64,000 nt of DNA from Micromonospora phaseoli (GTDB lineage Bacteria; Actinomycetota; Actinomycetes; Mycobacteriales; Micromonosporaceae), in assembly GCF_900109115.1 (NCBI RefSeq), contig NZ_FNYV01000003.1, positions 152,843 to 216,842 on the forward strand, in the 5' to 3' direction. Of this stretch, positions 34,803-42,493 are shown one piece after another. Position 1 is the first letter of the stretch. Each line of letters begins with the position of its first letter. Position numbers and translations under genes: made by a program. The notes below the pieces were generated by a model, which saw nothing but the letters and a program-made list of their open reading frames with translations, had not been told where the DNA came from and searched no databases.

Positions 34803-35951
34803 ATGGTCAGTCAGGTGGCGGCGGCCCCGAATCCTCCGGTCGAGGAAACCAACCTGCTCACCGTGGGTGTCGAGGAGGAGTTCCTGCTCGTCGACCCGCG
34901 CACCGGCGCCGCGGTGCCGGCCGTCGACGCGGTACTCGAGGAGGTGCCCGCCGAACTGCGGGGGCAGGTGGAGCGGGAGTTCCAGACCAGCCAGATCGAG
35001 ATCGGCAGCCCACCCGGGGTGGAGCTCTCCTCGATCCGTCACTCCCTCGGCCTGCTGCGCACCGCGCTCGCCGACGCCGCCGAGCGGGCCGGCGCCCAAC
35101 TGCTCGCCATCGGCACCGGGCCGGTCGACGGTCCGGTGCCACCGGTGGTCGACAAGCCCCGCTTCGACCGGATGATCGAGCGGTTCCGGCTGCTGGTACC
35201 CGGGCCGGGCAACAACGGCATGCACGTACACGTGGGAGTGCCGGACCCCGACACCGGCGTGCAGGTACTCAACCATGTGCGGCCGTGGCTGCCGATCCTG
35301 CACGCCGTCACCGCCAACTCACCATTCGCCCGCGGGGCGGACACCGGCTACGCCAGCTGGCGCTCGGTCGAATGGGAACGCTGGCCGTCGGTGGCGCCGA
35401 CCCCCTACCTGGTCTCGCACGAGCACTACCAACGGCTGATCCGGCAGCTGATCGGCAGCGGCGTGATGCTCGACGAGGGGATGCTCTACTGGTACGCCCG
35501 GCTGTCGGCCAGATATCCAACGGTCGAGCTGCGCATCGGTGACGTCTGCCCGACGGTGGACGACGCGGTGCTGGTCGCCGCCCTGGTCCGTGGGCTGGTG
35601 GCGACCGCGATGGACGACATCGCCGCCGGCCGGCCGGCCCTGCCGACCGATCACCACCTGCTGGTCGGCGCGCACTGGCGAGCGGCCCACGACGGCCTCG
35701 AAGGATCGGCGGTCGACCTGACCAGTGGCGAGCTGCGGCCGGCGTGGGACCTGCTGCACCAGCTCGTCGGGCGACTCGGCCCGGCCCTGGAGCGGCACGG
35801 CGACCTCGCCGAGGTGACCGCTCTGCTGGAGGGGCTTCGGCGGCACGGCACCGGCGCGGCGCGGCAGCGTTCCGTGTACGCACGCACCGGTCGGCTGGAG
35901 GATGTGGTGGTGGACGTGGCACGACAGACCCGGGGTACGAGCCCGGAATGA
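34803..35951 (+). CDS. Glutamate-cysteine ligase-like carboxylate-amine ligase (GCS2/YbdK)
   Basis: 382 residues of the GCS2 family, which joins a carboxylate to an amine with ATP. Conserved: TVGVEEEFLLVDP at the N-terminus, NNGMHVHVGV (metal ligands) in the middle, VELRIGDVCPT later. In actinobacteria the true substrates of many members are unknown; YbdK-type enzymes have weak gamma-glutamylcysteine activity. Starts at ATG 34803. The next gene, a CoA-disulfide-reductase-like enzyme, starts 16 bp after the stop, hinting at a shared thiol role. Confidence 0.87.
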   Translation: MVSQVAAAPNPPVEETNLLTVGVEEEFLLVDPRTGAAVPAVDAVLEEVPAELRGQVEREFQTSQIEIGSPPGVELSSIRHSLGLLRTALADAAERAGAQLLAIGTGPVDGPVPPVVDKPRFDRMIERFRLLVPGPGNNGMHVHVGVPDPDTGVQVLNHVRPWLPILHAVTANSPFARGADTGYASWRSVEWERWPSVAPTPYLVSHEHYQRLIRQLIGSGVMLDEGMLYWYARLSARYPTVELRIGDVCPTVDDAVLVAALVRGLVATAMDDIAAGRPALPTDHHLLVGAHWRAAHDGLEGSAVDLTSGELRPAWDLLHQLVGRLGPALERHGDLAEVTALLEGLRRHGTGAARQRSVYARTGRLEDVVVDVARQTRGTSPE

Positions 35952-35967
35952 CAGGAGGGGTGGTGCC

Positions 35968-37338
35968 GTGGCGGAACGGTTGATCGTCGTCGGCGGGGAT
36001 GCCGCCGGCATGGCGGCCGCCTCGCAGGCCCGGCGTCGCCGGAGCCGGGACGACCTGGAGATCATCGCGTTCGAGCGAGGACACTTCACCTCGTACTCGG
36101 CGTGCGGGATCCCGTACTGGATCAGCGGCCTGGTGACCGACCGGGAGCAGCTGGTCGCCCGCTCGCCGGCCACCCACCGCGAGGAGTTCGCCATCGACGT
36201 GCGGCTACGGCACGAGGTGGTCGGCATCGACCTGGTCCGCCGCGAGGTGGTCGCCCAGGACCTGGACGGCGGCGGCGAGGTCCGCGAGCGGTTCGACACC
36301 CTGATGTACGCCGCCGGCGCGATTCCGAAGAAGCCGGACTGGGCTCGCGGTGACATCGCCGGAGTGTTCGGGGTGCAGACCCTCGACGACGGCTCGGCGC
36401 TGCGGGCATGGCTGGACGCCGACCCGCAGCCCAGGAGGGCGATCGTGGTCGGCGGCGGCTACATCGGCGTCGAGATGGCCGAGGCGCTGGTCCGCCGCGG
36501 GATGTCGGTCACCCTGGTCGAGCGCGACGAGCAGCCGATGTCCACCGTCGATCCGGACATGGCCCGGCTGGTCACCGAGGCGATGCACGGGTTGGGCGTG
36601 ACCATCCGTACCGGGGTGCGGGTCACCGGCCTGTCCGAGCACGACGGCCGGGTGTCCGAAGTGGTCACCGACGACGGGCCGATCCCGACCGACCTGGTGG
36701 TGCTCGGCCTCGGCGTAGCACCCAACACCGCGCTCGCCGATGCGGCGGGCCTGCCGCTCGGACCGACCGGCGGAATCCGGGTGGACCGCCGGATGCGGGT
36801 CACCGGGATGCCCGGCGTGTGGGCCGCCGGTGACTGCGTGGAGACCCTGCACCGGGTCAGTGGGATGCCGGTGCACGTGCCGCTCGGCACCCACGCCAAC
36901 AAGCAGGGCCGGGTCGCCGGGATCAACATCGGCGGCGGGTACGCCACCTTCGCGGGCGTCATCGGCACGGCCGTGACGAAGGTCTGTGACCTGGAGGTGG
37001 GCCGCACCGGGCTGCGTGAGCGGGACGCCGAGGCGGCCGGCTTCGAGTTCGTCTCGGTCATCGCCGAGTCGACCAACCGCGCCGGCTACTACCCGGGCGC
37101 CCGGCCGATGACGGTGAAGCTGATCGCCGAGCGTCCCAGCGGACGGCTGCTCGGCGCCCAGATCGTCGGCTGGACCGAGGCGGCGAAGCGGATCGACACG
37201 CTGGCCGTGGCGTTGTGGAACAACATGACGGTGGACGAAATGACGGCCCTGGACCTCGGCTACGCCCCGCCGTACGCCCCGGTCTGGGACCCGGTGCTGG
37301 TCGCCGCCCGCAAGGCCGTGGACGCGCTCGCCCGCTGA
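35968..37338 (+). CDS. FAD-dependent CoA-disulfide reductase-like enzyme
   Basis: 456 residues. N-terminal FAD motif VVGGDAAGMAAASQ (7-20), the single redox cysteine Cys46 in SYSACGIPYW, NAD(P) motif VVGGGYIGVEMAEAL, second FAD motif GVWAAGDC, and a C-terminal dimerisation domain. This pattern is that of CoA-disulfide reductase / NADH oxidase. Start GTG 35968 with AGGAGG about 10 nt upstream. A 12-bp hairpin follows. Confidence 0.9.
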   Translation: MAERLIVVGGDAAGMAAASQARRRRSRDDLEIIAFERGHFTSYSACGIPYWISGLVTDREQLVARSPATHREEFAIDVRLRHEVVGIDLVRREVVAQDLDGGGEVRERFDTLMYAAGAIPKKPDWARGDIAGVFGVQTLDDGSALRAWLDADPQPRRAIVVGGGYIGVEMAEALVRRGMSVTLVERDEQPMSTVDPDMARLVTEAMHGLGVTIRTGVRVTGLSEHDGRVSEVVTDDGPIPTDLVVLGLGVAPNTALADAAGLPLGPTGGIRVDRRMRVTGMPGVWAAGDCVETLHRVSGMPVHVPLGTHANKQGRVAGINIGGGYATFAGVIGTAVTKVCDLEVGRTGLRERDAEAAGFEFVSVIAESTNRAGYYPGARPMTVKLIAERPSGRLLGAQIVGWTEAAKRIDTLAVALWNNMTVDEMTALDLGYAPPYAPVWDPVLVAARKAVDALAR

Positions 37339-37345
37339 AGGCGCT

Positions 37346-37384
37346 GGGTGGATCTGTGGTCGCTCGACGACAACAGATCCACCC
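37346..37384. terminator. Hairpin after the flavoprotein gene
   Basis: Perfect 12-bp stem GGGTGGATCTGT / ACAGATCCACCC with a 15-nt loop, 8 bp after the stop. Probable terminator. Confidence 0.7.
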
Positions 37385-37462
37385 GGATTCCTGTCGGTGG
37401 GCAGAGTTAGGGTGGGCGCGCCGCCCGGTCAGGGCCAACGCGAACCCCTCGGAGGATCCCCC

Positions 37463-38887
37463 ATGTCGCAGGAGACGACCTACCTCGAACTGTCCGAAGT
37501 GGACGGTGGAGCGCACAAGTTCTACGAGGTGGTGGTCGACGACGCCACGTTGACCGTGCGCTACGGCCGGATCGGCGACCACGGCCAGGTGCAGACCACC
37601 GGTTACCCCGACAACGCGCGGGCGCGGGCCGTCGCGGCGAAGAAGATCGGCGAGAAGGTCCGCAAAGGGTACGCCCCGGCGGTGCCCGGCGTGCGACAGA
37701 AGCGTGCCGTCTCCCGGCGGCAGATCGTCAGCACCCGCTCGACCGCCCGCACCGCCCCGGTGCTCTGGCGTTACGACTCCGGCGCACCCGCGTTCGGCAT
37801 CTTCATCGACGGGCGCACCTGCATGGTGGGCAACGAACGAGGGGTGATCACCACCCTCGACCATGACGCCCGGGTGCTGGACCAGGTCCGCCTGCCCGAA
37901 GGGGTGAAGTGCATCGTGGCCGACGACGCCTGGATCTACGCCGGCTGCGACGACGGCAACGTCTACGACCTCTCCGGCAAGATCCCCCGCGTGGCGTACG
38001 CGATCGCGCCCGACATCGACATCTACTGGCTGGACATCCACGACGGAGTGCTGGGCGTCTCCGACGCCGACGGCGGAATCGCCGCCATCGACCACGAGGA
38101 CGAGTTCCTCTGGCGCCGGGGCGGGCGCGGCAGGTCGGCATGGATGGTCCGCTGCGACACCGACGCCGTCTACCACGGCGACTCGACCGGAGTCAGCGGC
38201 TACGACTGGCGCACCGGGCGGGAGCTGTGGCACACGCCGACCGGTTCGGTGCTGTTCGGCTGGCAGGAGCGCGACGCCGTGTTCGCCGGCACCGCGACCC
38301 GCGAGGTGGTGCGGATCGACAAGGACGGTCGTACCGCCTCCCGGACGTACCGCGCCGACGCGCCGGTCTTCTCCTGCGCCACCGCCTCCGACGGCGAGTA
38401 CGTCTTCGCCGGCGACAGCCAGTCGTCCATCTACTGCTTCGCCGCCGACGGCACCCGGCTGTGGAAGCTCGGCACCGGCTGCGGCTCGGCCTACTCCATG
38501 CAGTACCACGAGCAGCGCCTCTACGTGGTGACCACCAGCGGCCACCTGGCCTGCATCGACGCCAGCGAATCCGCGATCCGGGCGGCGGAGGCGGGCAGCG
38601 TGCCCGAGGTGGTCGACGTCAAGGCACCGGCCCGACTGCCGGAGACCGCCGCGTACCACCAGGTCGAGGTGGTCGGCGACACCGGCGACGGGGTCGTCGT
38701 GGAGTGCGTCGAGCAGGGCGGCCGGATGCGGGTGCACGTGCTCTCCACCGGCTACCACCGGGGCTGGTCGGTGCAGTTCCCCAAGGGCATCCGCGAGCCG
38801 GGGGCACGCTACCTGGTCACCGAGATCCGCGAGTCCGGCCGAGGCGGCTTCTACCGGGCGTACGGCGACATCCGCCGCCTACGCTGA
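37463..38887 (+). CDS. WGR-domain beta-propeller protein
   Basis: 474 residues. N-terminal WGR domain (about 1-75) with the motif as VRYGRIGDHGQV (32-43), so the usual Trp is Tyr; then a basic linker (about 78-98) and a PQQ/WD40-like propeller (about 100-420) of repeats such as SGAPAFGIFIDG, DAWIYAGCDDGNVYDL, DAVYHGDSTGVSGYDW, EYVFAGDSQSSIYCF. A C-terminal 50 residues follow. WGR domains occur in PARPs and MolR-like proteins, where they sense nucleic-acid ends or act as partners. Function here unknown. GGAGG 7 nt before the ATG. Confidence 0.82.
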   Translation: MSQETTYLELSEVDGGAHKFYEVVVDDATLTVRYGRIGDHGQVQTTGYPDNARARAVAAKKIGEKVRKGYAPAVPGVRQKRAVSRRQIVSTRSTARTAPVLWRYDSGAPAFGIFIDGRTCMVGNERGVITTLDHDARVLDQVRLPEGVKCIVADDAWIYAGCDDGNVYDLSGKIPRVAYAIAPDIDIYWLDIHDGVLGVSDADGGIAAIDHEDEFLWRRGGRGRSAWMVRCDTDAVYHGDSTGVSGYDWRTGRELWHTPTGSVLFGWQERDAVFAGTATREVVRIDKDGRTASRTYRADAPVFSCATASDGEYVFAGDSQSSIYCFAADGTRLWKLGTGCGSAYSMQYHEQRLYVVTTSGHLACIDASESAIRAAEAGSVPEVVDVKAPARLPETAAYHQVEVVGDTGDGVVVECVEQGGRMRVHVLSTGYHRGWSVQFPKGIREPGARYLVTEIRESGRGGFYRAYGDIRRLR

Positions 38888-38993
38888 CCCGGCCGCAGGC
38901 GGTGGCGGATCGAGTCGGGGCAGTTGGCGGGGCGATCGGGTGGCGACACCGATTCAGGTTGTCGCGGCAATGCGCCTCAGCCACGATGGGCCG

Positions 38994-39866
38994 ATGACCG
39001 ACGCGTTGCGGATCCCCGACGAGTTGACCTGGCTGCACGGCATGGCGGGCGGTCCGCAGTGGTTGGCCGAGCTGCCGGATCGGTTGGCCACCTGTGCCCG
39101 GCGCTGGTCGCTGCGGGTCGGGCCACCGTTCGGGTACGCCATGGCGTCGCTGGTGGTGCCGGCCGACCTACCGGACGGCACCCCGGCGGTGCTGAAACTG
39201 CAGTTCCCCGACGCGGAGAGCGAGCACGAGGCGACCGCGCTGCGCCGCTGGGACGGCGACGGTGCTGTCCGGCTGCTCGCCCATGACCCCGACCTGCGGG
39301 CGCTGCTGGTCGAGCGCTGCCACCCCGGCACGCCGCTGCACGCGCTGCCGCTGGACGAGGCGCTCGACGTGGTGGTGGGGCTGCTCCCCCGGCTCTGGGT
39401 GCCGGCCGGTGAGCCGTTCACGTCACTGGCCGAGGCGGCAGCCGGCTGGACGGTAAGGCTGCCGGTCAAGTGGGAGCGGGCCGGCCGGCCGTACGAGCGC
39501 CGGCTGGTCGACCTGGCGCTCGACCAGCTCGCCGGGCTGGCCGGCAGCCAGGGCGAGCAGGTGCTGGTCAATCAGGACATGCACGCCGCCAACGTGCTGC
39601 GGGCCGACCGCGAGCCGTGGTTGTTGATCGACCCGAAGCCGCTGATCGGTGAGCGGGAGTTCTCGGTGGTGCCGATGGTGCGCGGCATCGAGCTGGGCCA
39701 CTCGAAGGCGGCGGTCCGTCGCCGACTGGACCGGCTCAGCGACGAGTTGGGGCTCGACCGCGAGCGGGTACGCGGCTGGACGATCGGCCAGACCATGGCT
39801 TGGAGCATCACCGGCGACGAGGTTTTCGACGATCACGTCGACGTGGTCCGCTGGCTCCACGACTGA
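38994..39866 (+). CDS. Aminoglycoside/hydroxyurea phosphotransferase-like kinase
   Basis: 290 residues of the APH(6)/hydroxyurea-kinase family (protein-kinase fold). ATP-binding Lys in AVLKLQFP, Brenner-type catalytic segment VLVNQDMHAANVL (Asp and Asn present, the usual HGD is NQD), and metal Asp in WLLIDPKPLIGE. It phosphorylates streptomycin-like or other small hydroxyl compounds in known members. ATG 38994 is preceded by a weak ribosome site. Confidence 0.83.
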   Translation: MTDALRIPDELTWLHGMAGGPQWLAELPDRLATCARRWSLRVGPPFGYAMASLVVPADLPDGTPAVLKLQFPDAESEHEATALRRWDGDGAVRLLAHDPDLRALLVERCHPGTPLHALPLDEALDVVVGLLPRLWVPAGEPFTSLAEAAAGWTVRLPVKWERAGRPYERRLVDLALDQLAGLAGSQGEQVLVNQDMHAANVLRADREPWLLIDPKPLIGEREFSVVPMVRGIELGHSKAAVRRRLDRLSDELGLDRERVRGWTIGQTMAWSITGDEVFDDHVDVVRWLHD

Positions 39867-39911
39867 CGCGCGCCCGACAAGCCCGACGCGCGGCCCCGCC
39901 GGACGCTCGAC

Positions 39912-39972
39912 GGACGTTAACAGGGGGCCCCTGCTATACCCCAGGCGTTAGTAAGGGGCCCTTCCTTGCACC
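39912..39972 (-). repeat. Nested-palindrome repeat, copy 4, overlapping the nei 3' end
   Basis: About 61 bp with the same two-palindrome plan and CTATACC linker. On the minus strand it begins inside the last codons of the DNA glycosylase gene and supplies its final residues (about QGRAPY) and the TAA stop. Confidence 0.85.
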
Positions 39973-40772
39973 TGGCACCGGGGGCACCAGTAGAGGTTGC
40001 GGGCGGCGATGGTGCCCCGGCTGACGGGGGTGCCGCAGACGTGGCAGGGCTGCCCGGGGCGACGGTAGACGTACACCTCGCCGCCGTGCCGGTCGACGCG
40101 GGCCGGGCGGCCCATCGCCTCGGGCAGGTGGGCGGGGCGGACGGTGTCGATCCGGCCGGTGGCCACGGCGAGCGTCATCAACTCGACCAGGTCGGCCCAG
40201 ATCGCCTGCCAGCCGGTGCGGGTCAGCGACCGGCCGGGCAGGGTCGGCGACAGCCCGGCGCGGAACAGCGCCTCGGTCACGAAGATCAGACCGGTGCCGG
40301 CCACCACCGACTGGTCCAGCAGCAGCGCTGCCAGCGGCGTCGAGCTGCGGGAGATCCGGGCGTACGCCCGCTGCGGGTCGGCGTCGGCGCGCAGCGGGTC
40401 GGGGCCGAGGCGGGCCCGGAGCACCGCCACCTCGGGTGGGGTGAGCAGTTCGCAGGCGGTCGGGCCGCGCAGGTCAAGCCAGTGCCGGTCGCTGCTCATT
40501 CGCAGTCGGATCTGCCCCACCGGCTCCGGTGGCTCGCCGTCCCCGTCGGTGACCTTGCCGTAGAGGCCGAGGTGCACGTGCAGCGTCAGCTCATCGGCGT
40601 AGTGGTGCAGCAGGTGCTTGCCGTAGGCCTCGGTGCTGTCGAGCACGGTGCCGGAGATGCGGGCCGCGCCCTCGGCGAAGCGGCCCTGCGGGCTGGCGGC
40701 GAGCACCTTGTCCCCGCCGAACAGCTCGGCGTGCCGCGCCGCCAGGCGATGAATGGTGTGTCCCTCTGGCAC
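39948..40772 (-). CDS. nei: Fpg/Nei-family DNA glycosylase
   Basis: 274 residues. Excises oxidised bases and nicks the strand. Proteins of this family use the N-terminal Pro after Met removal, so the start must be the GTG at 40772 giving M-PEGHTIHRLA (Pro2 and Glu3 catalytic). H2TH region in the middle (DQSVVAGTGLIFVTEALFRA), C-terminal zinc finger CHVC...CPRC. Of the actinobacterial Nei type. The last residues and stop come from an inserted repeat. Confidence 0.93.
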   Translation of the reverse strand: MPEGHTIHRLAARHAELFGGDKVLAASPQGRFAEGAARISGTVLDSTEAYGKHLLHHYADELTLHVHLGLYGKVTDGDGEPPEPVGQIRLRMSSDRHWLDLRGPTACELLTPPEVAVLRARLGPDPLRADADPQRAYARISRSSTPLAALLLDQSVVAGTGLIFVTEALFRAGLSPTLPGRSLTRTGWQAIWADLVELMTLAVATGRIDTVRPAHLPEAMGRPARVDRHGGEVYVYRRPGQPCHVCGTPVSRGTIAARNLYWCPRCQVQGRAPY

Positions 40773-40807
40773 GAGCACCAAGGGTAACCACCACCCAGCG
40801 TGACCAG

Positions 40808-40867
40808 CGGGAAGGAGGGGCCCCCTGTTAACGCCTCAGGTATAGCAGGGGCCCCCTGTTAACACTC
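40808..40867 (+). repeat. Nested-palindrome repeat, copy 5
   Basis: About 60 bp, two GGGGCCCC palindromes joined by GTTAACGCCTCAGGTATAGC. It lies 36 bp upstream of the nei start and next to the DUF397 stop, running into the 17-bp tandem repeats. Confidence 0.85.
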
Positions 40868-40908
40868 AGCGCCGGTTAACACTCAGCCCCTGATAACTCT
40901 CAGTGCCG
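40858..40908. repeat. Three 17-bp tandem repeats at the DUF397 stop
   Basis: Units at 40858, 40875 and 40892 follow GTTAACACTCAGCGCCG with decreasing similarity. The last unit contains the stop codon of the DUF397 gene, and the first overlaps the end of repeat copy 5. Confidence 0.75.
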
Positions 40909-41079
40909 GGTGCGCCGCAGTTCGCCGAGGAACGCGGACCAGCGGGCGGGGGTGACGGCGAACGCCGGGCCACACGGGTCCTTGCTGTCGCGTACGGCCA
41001 CCACGTCGGGCAGGTTGTCGGCCGCCTCGACGCAGTCGCCACCGCTTGCCGCTGCGGCTGCTCTTGCGTCAAACGACAC
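40900..41079 (-). CDS. DUF397 protein
   Basis: 59 residues, starting with GTG at 41079 (MSFDARAAAAASGGDCVEAAD) and ending in FLGELRRTRH. The family pattern of Ser/Gly-Asp-Cys-Val-Glu followed by VAVRDSKDP is clear. These small proteins are normally encoded just after an HTH-DUF5753 regulator and work with it in actinobacterial differentiation or as a toxin-antitoxin-like pair. Here the partner upstream is only a fragment, so this copy may be orphaned. Confidence 0.85.
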   Translation of the reverse strand: MSFDARAAAAASGGDCVEAADNLPDVVAVRDSKDPCGPAFAVTPARWSAFLGELRRTRH

Positions 41080-41086
41080 CGCCAGA

Positions 41087-41290
41087 TCAGCCCCGATGCT
41101 CCTCGATGATCGCCTGATCGAATTCCTGAGTCTGCCTCACCGAGGGCGAGCGCCTCCAGTCGTGCCAGACATGCTCGAAGGCGGCGACCTCGGCCGGCTT
41201 GTCGAGGTAGCGCGCGCCGGTGATGTTCTCCAGGTAGACGGGGGTGGTCGGTTCGGCCGACGCCCGACCGAACGCCTGCGGGAAGCCCAC
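41087..41290 (-). pseudogene. Remnant of an HTH-DUF5753 regulator
   Basis: The last 67 codons of a DUF5753 domain are readable (VYLENITGARYLDKPAEVAAFEHVW to IIEEHRG), ending 7 bp before the DUF397 start. The N-terminal helix-turn-helix and most of the ligand domain (about 200 residues) are absent, and sequence upstream of about 41290 in this frame does not continue the family. A truncated gene rather than a short functional one. 41291-41533 holds nothing I can identify. Confidence 0.75.
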
Positions 41291-41533
41291 CAACAGACGC
41301 GATGGTCTCGACTGACAACCGTTGCATGGCTCGAAGCAGAGCGAGGAGGCGAGGGGACACCCCACACCGACAGCGACGCACGGGCTCAACGGCGCCGGGC
41401 GGGGGTTACGCGGGGGCACGGGACGGCGGCTTCTGCTACTCGGCGGTAGGAGTTGACCGAGTGCGTCTGGTTCAATTGCCCGTCGGGCCCCGGAACGGCG
41501 GGCACCACGTCGACTCGACGAGGACGGTGGGTC

Positions 41534-42223
41534 ATGGCGGATCGGGTGCACCGTGCGGTGATCATCGGCAACAGCGATGGGATCGGGCTGGCGTTCACCC
41601 GCCGGCTGCTGGCCGACGGCTGGCGGGTCGCCGGGCTGTCCCGGCGGGACAACGGGATCAACGTCCCGACGTACGCCCACCATACGATCGACGTGACCGC
41701 GGCGGACTATCCCGACGTGCTGGACAAGGCGATCGACGAACTCGGCGGGGCGGATCTCTGCGTGTACGCCGCCGGCATCGGCGAACCCGTCGACCTGGCC
41801 GACCTGGACGCGCAGACCCGTACCCTCGAAGTGAACCTGCTGGGGGCGGCACGCACCGTGGCCACGGTCGTGCCGAGGATGATGGCCGCCGGAGACGGGC
41901 ATTTCATCGGCCTGTCCAGCCTCGCCGACCGGATGGTCTCCGGCGATGCACCCGCCTACGCCGGGTCGAAGGCAGGGCTGTCGGCGTACCTGATGGGGCT
42001 GTCGGCGGCGCTGCGCGGAAAGGGCGTCAGCGTGACCACCGTGCGGTTCGGTTTCGTCGACACCAAGATGGCCAAGGGCACCGTCCGACCGCTGATGATC
42101 CCGGTCGACCGCGCCGTGGAGATCCTCGCGCGTTGCGTCCGCACCCGTCCGGTACTGGTTTCCCGCCCCCGCCGGATGGCCCTGCTCACCTCAGCCCTGG
42201 CGCCCCTCACCCGCCCCCGCTGA
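41534..42223 (+). CDS. SDR-family oxidoreductase
   Basis: 229 residues. Cofactor motif IIGNSDGIGLAF (the first Gly-rich residues altered to GNSDGIG), YAAGIGE for NNAG, catalytic Ser in GLSSLAD and YAGSK (Tyr/Lys). A classical short-chain dehydrogenase of unknown substrate. ATG at 41534 with AGGACGG upstream. Confidence 0.87.
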   Translation: MADRVHRAVIIGNSDGIGLAFTRRLLADGWRVAGLSRRDNGINVPTYAHHTIDVTAADYPDVLDKAIDELGGADLCVYAAGIGEPVDLADLDAQTRTLEVNLLGAARTVATVVPRMMAAGDGHFIGLSSLADRMVSGDAPAYAGSKAGLSAYLMGLSAALRGKGVSVTTVRFGFVDTKMAKGTVRPLMIPVDRAVEILARCVRTRPVLVSRPRRMALLTSALAPLTRPR

Positions 42224-42263
42224 CCCCACCCCACTCCACCCCCGCCCGCCCGCCCGCCCGCGT

Positions 42264-42333
42264 CGATCATGCAGTAGTGGTCGCCGGTGCGACACATTCG
42301 CATCTTTCGTCGCAACCAACAACTGCATGATCG
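42264..42333. repeat. Small inverted-repeat element, GATCATGCAGT type, copy 2
   Basis: Ends CGATCATGCAGT (42264-42275) and ACTGCATGATCG (42322-42333) are perfect complements; the inner arms pair imperfectly. Preceded, like copy 1, by a C-rich tract (42224-42262). Lies between the SDR gene and the low-complexity protein gene. Confidence 0.75.
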
Positions 42334-42493
42334 CGCAGCTCGTGCGGGGTTGCGGGGCTGGGGACGGGGTTGAGGGCGGGGGTGGATCGGTGGGTGTCAG
42401 TGTGGTCGGGGATGGGTAACTCCGGGGTGCTACCGCGTGGCTGGCGAATACGGGGCTGATGCCGCCGCCCACGCACAATCAGGAGGTGAAGCT

